A DNA stretch of 30,000 bases from contig BFEA01000332.1 of assembly GCA_003427395.1 (NCBI GenBank), positions 399,910-429,909 on the forward strand, given 5' to 3'. This document shows positions 11,230 to 19,345 of the stretch, in pieces (positions within the stretch are counted from its first letter, which is position 1; each line of letters starts with the position of its first letter). This DNA is from Chara braunii. Taxonomy: Eukaryota; Streptophyta; Charophyceae; Charales; Characeae. The notes below the pieces were generated by a model. That model searched no databases. It was not told the DNA's origin and saw only the letters and a program-made list of their open reading frames with translations. Position numbers and translations under genes: made by a program.

Positions 11230-11495
11230 TTAAGGATAAAACTTGTCGCGCTTCACACTCCTACAACAAACCGCAAAAGGACCAACCCGTGCGGAAACAA
11301 GGACGCCGACTCGGGAAGAAGTTTTCACAAAGACGTACCTCTCAAGGAACCTAGAAATCAGACCAATTTATTTAGTATCAAACGGCCAAGAATAGGCCCT
11401 GGATATATATTGGGACTACCGGTAGGACGAAATGGAATCGTGGACCCAACCTACTTCGAAGAAAAAATGCGGAATTTTGAACCAGCTCTGTGCCG
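11230..11495 (+). CDS. Candidate upstream exon of gag-like gene (copy B)
   Basis: An open frame of about 88 codons, without its own ATG, ends in a protein-like segment (LFSIKRPRIGPGYILGLPVG and onwards) just before CG|GTATT and a 23-base A run. The same frame is found in copy A (about 8313-8580), where one extra G near 8434 breaks it. The preceding in-frame TGA (11227) is shared by both copies. The phase at its end does not match the ATG frame of the next exon, so it may be a separate small ORF or an exon with an ancestral indel. A competing frame over its 5' half also stays open. Confidence 0.35.
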
Positions 11496-11500
11496 GTATT

Positions 11501-11531
<31 letters not shown>

Positions 11532-11570
11532 CACTCTAAACTATTTTCTTATTGATTTTTTATTTCTCAG

Positions 11571-12362
11571 ATGGATACCTTCAGCTTTTGTCAAATCCAG
11601 GGGAATTGATATTCTCGTGGGCACCACGGTCAAGGTCTTTTGTAATACCCCTGTTGAGGATTACTACCCTGCTTTGGTTCTAAAGAACCTTTCAGAACCA
11701 GGAATAAACCTAGAGGAGGTATTTTTGGAGGTGAAGAGAAGTAACAATGTTGAACCACCTTTCCCTGCTTCCATTATTATTATCAAGGTTAACGTACCAT
11801 CGGAGAGATCTAGCAAGTGGAAGAAACATATCATCGACATGGACAATGATAAACTTTCAGAAAGCGATATCGAAACCCCAGTTCAAAGGATTGCTCTCAA
11901 GAGGAGACATAAGCCCAACTATCTCAGAAGAAGTCATTCGAGTAACCACTCCGACTCAGATAGTGAGAAACTGAACATGGATGATTTGAATTCAGCGGAT
12001 AAAGCAAGGATCAATTCAATGTTCCTTAAGATAATTTAGGAGCTAACCCCTAAATGTGAAGCTGCAGCAATAGGGGTTGATTGGTTGCATCGGATCTACC
12101 AAGCTCCTCCTTGGAGCAGACATATAGATCTACTTGTTAGAGCCAAGATGGTTCATTTGGCCTACACCCAATATGAGGTATGAAAGGATGAGGCTAAGGC
12201 CTTCGTTAACGATAGTAACCTTATTGCTAGACGATTGTGTGACTCTTTGGGCCCCCATAAGGTCAGGGAATGGTTAACTAAGATACAATTATTCACCTCT
12301 GTAAAGGCATTACCAAAGATCCTCAGAGCTTGAAGCGACAGAGACTACAAGGCAGCAAGAAG
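11571..12362 (+). pseudogene. Gag-like ORF1, copy B (main exon)
   Basis: This is the counterpart of copy A's ORF. ATG at 11571 follows TTTATTTCTCAG, but a 5-base deletion after the fourth codon breaks the frame. From about 11590 one frame runs to the donor at 12363 with three stops: TAG (shared with copy A), TGA at 12181 and TGA at 12331, where copy A has TGG. The middle is better kept than in copy A (GPHKVREWLTKIQLFTSVKA). Together with the exon at 12612 the protein would be close to 300 residues. No cysteine knuckle or protease is seen. Confidence 0.65.
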
Positions 12363-12611
12363 GTAAAAAAAAAAAAAAAAAAAAAAAAAAATTCATCTTC
12401 ATACCCTAAGGGGCATTTTATAAAGCCGCCTGACTTTTTCCGGAAGGTGCTAATGCAATTATCTTTGCGTATTATGAAGAATCATTCAAGATTGAAGGGG
12501 TTTTCTTAGGGCAATCATCTATGCCCCCCGGCCTTTTCCGGTAAAAGACCTACGATTACTCACTTTAAGGTAAGTGAATTAATCCTAAGCAAAATTTTCT
12601 TCTTATTGCAG
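12363..12611 (+). other. Intron in gag-like gene, copy B
   Basis: The donor is AAG|GTAAAA, with the A27 run at 12365-12391; the acceptor is TTATTGCAG. The phase is the same as in copy A. The retained sites and conserved phase in both copies support the intron; a cDNA read would confirm it. Confidence 0.65.
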
Positions 12612-12723
12612 ACAATCAACAGACCAATTCCACAAGAGGGACAAGAACCAACAGCATTCCAAGCAAAATTCCAAGTACCAGGACTTCATGAGGCACGATG
12701 GAAGGAGGCCGTATAACGGCTAA
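12612..12723 (+). CDS. C-terminal exon of gag-like ORF1, copy B
   Basis: This is the basic Gln/Lys-rich tail matching copy A (ending RHDGRRPYNG), with TAA at 12721-12723. The frame is undamaged. The RT gene's ATG (12698) lies within it in a different frame, so the two genes overlap by 26 bases. Confidence 0.6.
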
Positions 12724-14873
12724 GCTGCTACCACCTATCAAACGATTGATTTCCTTAATGAATCATTCTCCCTCCCCTACCGAAGCTGCATGCGCCCTCA
12801 ATTTATTATCAAGAACCCAAGAATGGTTCAACCAACCCGAAGATTTCAAGTCCGCATCACTCTCAGAAAGATGGAGTGAATGAAATGAATTGTTGGAAGA
12901 ATCCAACAGGAAGGATTCAAAGAATGTCCTCAATTCGATCAAGAACGGGGTCGTTTTGAAGTTTTAAGGAACTCTTCACAATGAACCTTCTTAGATCGAG
13001 GAGGTTTGCAGGATGGTTAGGAGTTTGATGACTGCTCAGGAATTTAAGGATGCCCTGGGAGAGGAAAAACCACCCCAACCCGTTTTCCTAACTATGACTT
13101 ACCCATTGAGGATAAGATCTTCGCCAATTCTACGCTGGAAGGATTACTTAGCCAAGGAGTAATTCGTGAGACCTCATCGCCAATTGTCATTAACCCGATC
13201 TTTGTAATCGAAAGCTCTCTCAACAAACGATTTATTATGGATCTAAGATTTGTGAACCTTTTTATATTTTTTCCCAAATTTCACTATGAGTCAATTTCAG
13301 ATGTATCAGCTGCATGTTCTTCCAATCCTATCTCGGACTTCGTAACTACTTACGATATTAGGAATGGATACTATCATATAAAGTTCAACAAGAAGTCTAG
13401 GGACTACCTGGCTTTCGAATGAAAGAACAAGATTTTTTATTTCACTACTCTCTGCTTTGGAATCTCCTCAGCTTGTTGGATTTTCACGACCGTAATGCAA
13501 GAACTCATGACAACCCTCAGGATAAGATCCATCTGCATTTTCTCCTACATTGACAACTCGCTCCTAGTTCAAAGAACCTATTTTTGCAGTCTCTAGTCAC
13601 CTTTCATCTTTACCTGCCTCCTTCACAAGTTGGGTTTCTTTCTGAGTCTGAACAAATGTTATTTTCTCCCTTCTCAATGTGTAAAATTTCTTGGTTTCAA
13701 GATGGATTCTCACCTTAAGCTAAGAGCAATTCCGGAGGAAAAAACCCTCAGAATTTGCAAAACCATCCAACTAATATTATCAAAACCTGCAGTTTCAAGC
13801 AGAGAAATCTTTTCAATTGCTGGAAAATTGGCTGCACTCGCCAATGCCTTGCAACCTGCCATAACCTTTTGCTTCACTCTTCACTAGGCCATCAACCCCA
13901 ATGCGTGGGACGACTCCATTCCTCTCTCTCAGACGAAGCAAGTGACGATCTCTATTTGTGGTTGACCAACATCCTCCACCTTCCAGGAAGAAGTTGGAAA
14001 ATCAAACCTATCGAAATCACCATTCAAACTGACGCCTCAGACCATGCCATTGGAGCAATCATGTATCACAATCAGGATAAGGAAAAAATATTGAATTTTT
14101 CTCTTCCTGATAATTGACTCTCAACTTCCAGTACCCACAAAGAGTTATTTGGGGTTCTGTCTACTCTACCTTTCATTCGCAAACGTTTCAACCTACCATC
14201 TAAGGATGGTGCAGTTAAAATTGTTGGGGACAGTGCAGGGGTAGTCGCATTGCTAGAAAACAGGAAGACTCCCAACTGCAGAATGAACCACCTCCTAAGA
14301 ATGATTGCTTCTATCCTTCTCGATACCCAAGGACAACTAAAACCTATTTGAGTATCTCGCTCCCTCAATACCGACGCTGACTTCCTTTCAAAATGGCAGG
14401 ATCCGACTGACTGGGGCCTCGCCCATCACTTAATTAGTCAAATCATCAAGAAGTTTGGAATGCCCTCGACAGATTTGTTTGCTTCACAAACTCATCATGT
14501 ATCCTCATGCTTTATCTCTGAGATCTGGTGTGAAGACTGCAACGATGTGGACGCAAATTCAGGCGGACTCTTATCTATGGTTTTTTCCACCAGCATCCTT
14601 ATTTGCCAGGTGGTCAGAAGAATGAAGACGTTTGGAGGAGAATACCTACTCATCACCCCTTCAGCCCCGAGAGCGGCTTGGTCACCAATGGTGGCAGCAA
14701 TGAGATATTCTGGAACTTTCGAGATTCCTATCATTCCGTCTTCTTGCCTGCCAAGTCCCAGAGTACCCAAGAAGGCTCTAAATCCTGGCACCTTCAAGCT
14801 ATTGGCCAGAAGGGTCTCGTTGACGGCAAGCCCCTCGAGTATGGCATCAATACCCATACCAAATGAAGGATGA
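12698..14873 (+). pseudogene. Reverse transcriptase/RNase H gene of DIRS-like element (copy B plus unique 3' half)
   Basis: This is the polymerase of a tyrosine-recombinase retrotransposon. In order: a linker region (to about 13070); RT with RFIMDLRFVN, TTYDIRNGYYHIK, the FE(TGA)KNKIFYFTTLCFGISSA block, and YIDN where YIDD is expected (second catalytic Asp changed, 13555-13557). Then LGFFLSLNKC and KFLGFKMDS; RNase H with IQTDASDHAIGAI, THKEL, GDSAGV and SRSLNTDADFLSKW; then the DLFAS-type C-terminal domain typical of the DIRS group. Damage: TGA at Trp positions (12881, 13420, 14115, 14349), TAG for Trp at 13594, TAA and TAG near 12966-12995, and frameshifts near 13070 and 13890. The last 27 bases overlap the recombinase end on the other strand. 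Confidence 0.93.
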
Positions 14874-15810
14874 GAAACTCTTCTAGAAACCTTGAGTCAG
14901 CATCTGCTCCAAGGTCCATCCACGACGGATTCTCTCACGAACTCCACCAACCCGGAAACTATGACTACTTCCAGACCCATCCATTCCGGCTCTTCCAAAC
15001 CACATTCGTAGTCGACAGTTGAAGACATTCAGAGTAAGAACTTTTTGCGACCGACATCTTTGAAAGATGGATCCGGACTGAAGATTTTCACCTAACTCAT
15101 CATAGCAACAACTCATTTCTTCGTACAACTCAAGGAAGGTATCTCCAAGACCAGCGGGTTTCTCTAAATTTATCACTACTGACTTCCCTTTCCGCTGTGT
15201 CTTTGTATATCTAGCCTGCGCCATCTGAGTAGATATGTTTATCTCATTTCTTTCCAAACGAAGACCTTCACCACCTCGTTGCCAACTTTCCCAGACATAT
15301 GTCACTATGCATAAGTCTCGAAGCGATTCAGCATATTTCCAACCCTTCTGAGATTTCATGAAGGTCCGAATGGAATTCCGAAGTAGATCCAACTTCTCTT
15401 GTGTCATAGGTGAAGCTTGTTCTTTATGGACACCCAATCAGACTGCCTTGTTTCGATATGCTCATCGATACATTCGTACCCTAGTCGATTGACAAGGATT
15501 TGAGGCACCTTCTCGACCAAGGAGTTCAAAGCATCGACTAAGGTTACTGATATTCCCCTCCAAGGTACGAACAGCAACAAAGTTTCGACCATTTCGATCT
15601 TTTTTGCTTAAATCGAACCAGCAAGTCAGGTATCAAGCACCCTTCTACAAAGGCCAGAACATCCAAGTCAATACAGTCACCTAGACTCCTTCCAACTTCT
15701 TTCTGCTTCAACCATTGACTAAGATTCCACATCAGTCGTCCTCGTTCTCGATCAGTGTTTTCTCCTACTCCATGATCTGCAATCAACTCGACACTTTTGG
15801 AAGTCCTTCT
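14847..15810 (-). pseudogene. Tyrosine recombinase of DIRS-like element (opposite strand)
   Basis: In DIRS-group elements this enzyme inserts a circular DNA copy by site-specific recombination. The well-preserved C-terminal half (14883-15437) has a candidate box I Arg in WQRGGEGLRLERNEI, then HSFRVGG (His codon 14961-14963, Arg 14952-14954) and RRGWTLEQMLTQGF. A TAG at 14883 sits where relatives have Trp (GRWKS-type). Beyond it the same frame reads KSFSSFIWYGY to TGA at 14847, supplying candidate nucleophilic Tyr residues. The N-terminal half continues through 15404-15592 and 15544-15810 in shifted frames, so at least two frameshifts are present. All other Trp codons are TGG. It is transcribed towards RT, tail to tail. 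Confidence 0.9.
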
Positions 15811-15990
15811 TTATAGGAACCTCTTGGATGATCTAGCTCTGAGAAGCTCTCTTTATGCTTTGTCCTAGAAACCGCTCCAGCCACCACAACCTGCAATCAA
15901 TTTTGACTTCATTATCATTCGAATTCTATTCTCATTTCATTTCAGTCATCTGATGCATGAAGAGTGATGAACTTTGGGTTGGTTAGGAGG

Positions 15991-16620
15991 TGTTGGGCCC
16001 TGAAACTAGGGCAATTGTTCTATAGAAACCTCCAAGTTATTATTGATTTTTGGCATCTTGTACTTATTTTCTTACTGGATTCTCAATCTTCTATGGATTT
16101 GAGGTCATCAGGACCTACGAACATCATTAAGAGGCCCAGCGTAAAGCAATGATTCTGATTGAATGTGATTTTTGGCGGCAACTTAGACTTCAGTCTGCAG
16201 TTCTGGTGTGGAACCTCACCTTAGTTCTTGAATAGGACCCAGAAGTGGGGCTAGCTCAGATGACACTTCTCCATAATGAGTACTTTTTGCTATATATGGA
16301 TAGTAGCCCATAGTACTCATTGCACTTTGTTTTTTCACTTCGTCGCTTGCCGCACACGCCAGGCTGAGTGGCACGTTCCTACACGGTGAGCACCAAGATG
16401 TGAGTTTTCATCTGGAGGTTTTTCCCCGTCCCACGAGGAGAAAACGTTATTTTCAGGGCTCCCACCTACCCCTTATCCCTCGGTGTTGGGCCTTGAAACT
16501 TGGGCAATTGTTCTATGGAAACCTCAAAGTTATTATTGATTATTGACATCTTGCACTTGTTTTCTTGCTGGATTCTCAATCTTCTATGGATTTGAGGTCA
16601 TCAGGACCTCCGAACATCAT
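15991..16620 (+). mobile_element. TRIM-like element with 137-bp terminal direct repeats
   Basis: The segments 15991-16127 and 16484-16620 are direct repeats of identical length, about 90% alike, starting TGTTGGGCC and ending GAACATCAT. Read on the - strand they run TGATGTTCGG to GGCCCAACA, the TG...CA ends of LTRs. They flank 356 bp, mostly the 330-bp repeat also found at 2051. The size fits terminal-repeat retrotransposons in miniature. Against this, I see no target-site duplication and no primer-binding site complementary to initiator tRNA-Met next to either repeat. No protein is encoded. Confidence 0.55.
16126..16460 (+). repeat. 330-bp dispersed repeat, copy 2
   Basis: This is the counterpart of 2051-2380 in the same orientation, with about two dozen differences. 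It extends from ATTAAGAGG to TTTTCAGGGCT. At its left edge it abuts the first 137-bp direct repeat, and 23 bases separate it from the second. Confidence 0.9.
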
Positions 16621-17339
16621 CTAGTGTGACACTGAGTGGCAACGGCCTGACAGGTTCATTACGAATTTATAGGGTGAGAAAACAGGAGAAAGGCAAAAAA
16701 AAAAAAAAAAAAGACTTCCCACCTGCAATTACGGCAGAGTGTTTCCCAACCATCAAATGACAAATGATTTGATGGTGGTGGTTGCAACAACAATGCAAAA
16801 AGTAACTGCCACATTTTAGGGAATAAACTCAACTTCTGCCAGCAGTGATCCTGACGCCCTCCATATACTCCGTGATTGAAGGAGGGATCCACCCAATAAG
16901 ATAATTGCACAACAACAAGCAAAATACTGAAAATCTTCTATCCAGTGGGCCTATGGCCGACCCCGCTCTCTTTTGGGGTTGACCATGCCCCCAACGGATT
17001 GAAAAGATTTTGGCGGGAAACTTCACTTGCACCGGTATGCCCAGTGTTAAGGAGAGGAGGAGGGGAACCAAGATCTCCTTACTTTTTCGGGTAATACATG
17101 TAAAATACTGATCGTGGGATCATGAGTACTGCACGGCAGGATTTGGGTCACTCAACTGTCACACAAACTCTTTTCTATCCTATCCCGTTGCTAGTGGGAT
17201 CATGCCCATAAAATTGAGATAAAGATTAAAATAATGGCAGTACTACAGCCTTCGAAAAAGTTGTACCTTAAAACTCGTTTTATAACGTATGTATTCGAAT
17301 ACAACATACCCCGCTATATTTTTACGTTTTTTTCGGGTT
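16621..17339. other. No gene; A18 run and a perfect hairpin
   Basis: An A18 run lies at 16695-16712. A 10-bp inverted repeat (ACCATCAAAT / ATTTGATGGT) with an 8-base spacer lies at 16749-16776. The - strand open frames at 16659-17071 overlap each other and show no domain. Confidence 0.5.
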
Positions 17340-17410
17340 AAGAAGGTAGCTCAGTTCGTACACCCCATAACTATTGAAATACAGATCTGAGTTCGAACTC
17401 GTCGAAGCAC
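17340..17410 (+). repeat. tRNA-derived (SINE-like) segment
   Basis: TAGCTCAGTTCGT (17347-17359) resembles the RNA polymerase III A box of a tRNA gene. GAGTTCGAACTCG (17389-17401) resembles the B box. The 42-base spacing fits a tRNA or SINE promoter. The fold is not a full tRNA: the acceptor stem and anticodon arm do not form. A degraded relative lies at 18502-18562. Confidence 0.5.
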
Positions 17411-17800
17411 ATGAAGCAAATAAGTGAAACACTATAATTCAAAAAGCAAGATCCCAACAACGTTGCCCACATAGAAACCATTTGTGCATTTGAATAAACA
17501 ATCTATCCTTGGTAAGGCGCGCGAGTGACATTCATGAGGACTTGGGTTCAATTCGCGTGGGCCTCATGTCTCTTCCTGGGCAAGCTCCGCATCCGTTACC
17601 TAGAGATTGTTGGTGTTCGTAGGGGGAGAGGATTGAAGGGAGAGGCACAACAACTGGCCCACTGACCCATAAAAGAAGCTTTGTCCTACTGCCACCGGCT
17701 GACCCCTTACCCGTTCATGATACTACTGGTTGACCCCTGCCCAGTATTGCCCACATGATGAAGCAGGTATCGCACCTGTTAGTGGGTGCAGCTCCTACCT

Positions 17801-18070
17801 GATAAAAGTTGTAAAACCTCCCCGCAAGGACGCCTTTGTATTTGTTTCCCCCCAAAACGGACAAAAAGTGTTGCAGCCTGCAATGATTTTTGACGTCATT
17901 TTTGCACCTTGAAACACATTTTCCTGCTATTTTTGCACATCGGGTGTTACCGGTCCAGCCAAGGTGCAAAAATGACACGAAAAGTCATTTTGGGTTTACG
18001 ACACTTTTGGCCTCGATTGGGGGGGAACGAATACAAAGGTTTCCTTGCAGGGAGGTTTTATCACTTTTCC
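17801..18070. mobile_element. Fold-back (MITE-like) element with about 110-bp inverted arms
   Basis: The left arm (17801-17912) and right arm (17959-18070) are imperfect inverted copies. Examples are AAAACCTCC...GCAAGGA against TCCTTGCAGGGAGGTTTT, and GTCATTTTTGCACCTTG against CAAGGTGCAAAAATGAC. They are separated by about 46 bases. There is no coding capacity or clear target duplication. A second, left-truncated copy is at about 18150-18370. Confidence 0.75.
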
Positions 18071-18425
18071 TCACCTGCATGTTCCCTTATTAGAGACTTC
18101 AACACCGATATAATAACAATAAAAAAAAGATCTAAAAGGTCGTTATATCTAAACAGGGCAAAAAATGTTGCAAGCCGCAAAATAACTTTTAGCGTCATTT
18201 TTGCACCTTGAAAAACACTTTCATGCCATTTTTGCGCAATGGGTGTTACCGACCCAACTGAGGTGCAAAAATGACACGAAAAGTCATTTTGGGGTCTGCG
18301 ACATTTTTTGCCTCATTTGGGGGAAAACAAATACAAAGGTTTCCTCAAGGGGAGGTTTTATACTTTTCCCCGTCCGCATGTTTTCTCATTGGAGGCTTCA
18401 ATACCGATATAATGACAATAAAAAA
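17880..18425 (+). repeat. Direct repeat of fold-back element and right flank (17880-18128, 18178-18425)
   Basis: The two units match along about 250 bases, including ATACAAAGGTTTCCT and the flank ACCGATATAATAACAATAAAA. The repeat therefore extends beyond the fold-back's right arm, and the pair looks like a tandem duplication rather than two independent insertions. Confidence 0.8.
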
Positions 18426-18501
18426 CCCTGAAAGATCATCCTATCCAAATTTGACAGGTAATTAAATTGGTTAGAAAAAAATAAAAATAAAAAAAATTGT
18501 C

Positions 18502-18562
18502 TATGTGACACAGTTGACACACCCCATGAACTGTTAAAATACAGATCTGAGTTATAAGCCAT
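18502..18562 (+). repeat. Degraded copy of the tRNA-derived segment at 17340
   Basis: CAGTTGACACACCCCATGAA and AATACAGATCTGAGTT match 17352-17396, but the B box has decayed to GAGTTATAAGCC. Two copies 1.15 kb apart suggest a mobile SINE-like family rather than a tRNA gene. Confidence 0.45.
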
Positions 18563-19100
18563 TACTATGAGGTGTTTGACTCTCCTTCGTTAGACCTCCT
18601 AGGGTCATGAAACCTGAAAAAACTATATATCGCCACTAATGCTAGTCTTTTCATATAAAAAGAGAGGGAAACTTGTGAAATAGCCCAGAAAGTTCACCCA
18701 TATGCTAAAATATACTTGAAAGATGTGGGTAGAGTTGAATACAGTCCTGAAATTTTCAAAGCTTCTGAAATATTCTTTTGGGTTAAAATCTTTGCATTGT
18801 TCCAACCTACCGCTGTCAGGGGATTGTGCAAGATTGCATTCTCACCCTTACAGGGTTACAGCGCAAACCTATCAACCCCCTTATAGGGCTTTAATGCAAA
18901 AATTTAAAATTTGAAAGGGCATTTCACAAACTTTTGTAATTTCAAAAAGGTATTCTACTCGGCGCATACCTTTTAGGAATATTTTAAACTATTTTAGCAT
19001 ATATTCATGGGTATATTACAATTTTTTTCCAAAAAACAAAAATTTATACAGACCTTGCCGCATCTACTCACCAAATGCGTACATTCGGAATGTATCGGAA
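18563..19100. other. AT-rich sequence without a gene
   Basis: Only short open frames occur, on both strands, with no domain. I see no RNA gene. Confidence 0.5.
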
Positions 19101-19345
19101 CCCCAAATGGTCTACACAAGCGGTTAACAGGGACCCCAATTTTTCAGTCTTGACTACTCGTCACAATACTGAAAAGTGCATTTGAAGATAATTTTTTTCA
19201 GTTTTTTTTTTTTTGCCCTTTTATTTTCCGGTCAAGGTTTGTCTGTGTTGAGTTTGGTGTTTGTTGAATTTTGCCTGAAAATCATGCGGTTAACAGGGAC
19301 CCCAAATGGTCTACACAAGCGGTTAACAGGGACCCCAAATGACTG
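19101..19345 (+). repeat. Short dispersed direct repeats around GGTTAACAGGGACCCCAA
   Basis: The unit CCCCAAATGGTCTACACAAG followed by CGGTTAACAGGGACCCC occurs at 19101-19138 and again at about 19299-19336. An extra GCGGTTAACAGGGACC precedes the second. The matches are exact over more than 35 bases, so the duplication is recent. Confidence 0.85.

Larger units (their letters stand above)
10721..13643 (+). repeat. Tandem duplication of retroelement 5' half, copy B
   Basis: This is the second copy of the unit at 7830-10720. It continues without a break into the rest of the RT/RNase H gene, so it is joined to the original 3' half, while copy A keeps the original 5' flank. The pyrimidine tract here (10855-11028) is longer and more regular than in copy A, with repeated CTATCTTTCTCTCTC-like units. 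Confidence 0.95.
6923..15810 (+). mobile_element. Decayed tyrosine-recombinase retrotransposon (DIRS/PAT/Kangaroo-like), internally duplicated
   Basis: Seen in the sequence: a gag-like gene, an overlapping RT/RNase H gene with YIDD and DLFAS motifs, and a - strand gene ending in the HSFR motif of tyrosine recombinases. DIRS-group elements combine RT/RNase H with a tyrosine recombinase in place of a DDE integrase. From memory, the Volvox element Kangaroo also has its recombinase on the opposite strand, so this is the closest known layout. No LTRs, DDE integrase or aspartic protease were seen. A 2.9-kb part is tandemly repeated (7830-10720, 10721-13643). Stops and frameshifts in every gene show it is no longer autonomous. 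The termini (split or inverted repeats) were not identified, so both outer limits are approximate. Confidence 0.85.

Noticed and set aside
14495-14857. 120-codon - strand open frame under the RT/RNase H C-terminal domain
   Set aside because: It is antisense to a frame with clear DIRS-type motifs and has none of its own; it is a shadow.
6923-15810. A non-standard genetic code (UGA = Trp) as the main explanation for internal stops
   Set aside because: Kept only as an alternative. TAG at Trp sites, TGA at an Arg site, TAA/TAG at Lys and Glu sites, frameshifts and an all-TGG recombinase fit mutation better.
15991-16620. Canonical LTR retrotransposon
   Set aside because: It has no primer-binding site next to the repeats, no polypurine tract in the expected place, no target-site duplication and no coding sequence; only the weaker TRIM-like label is used.
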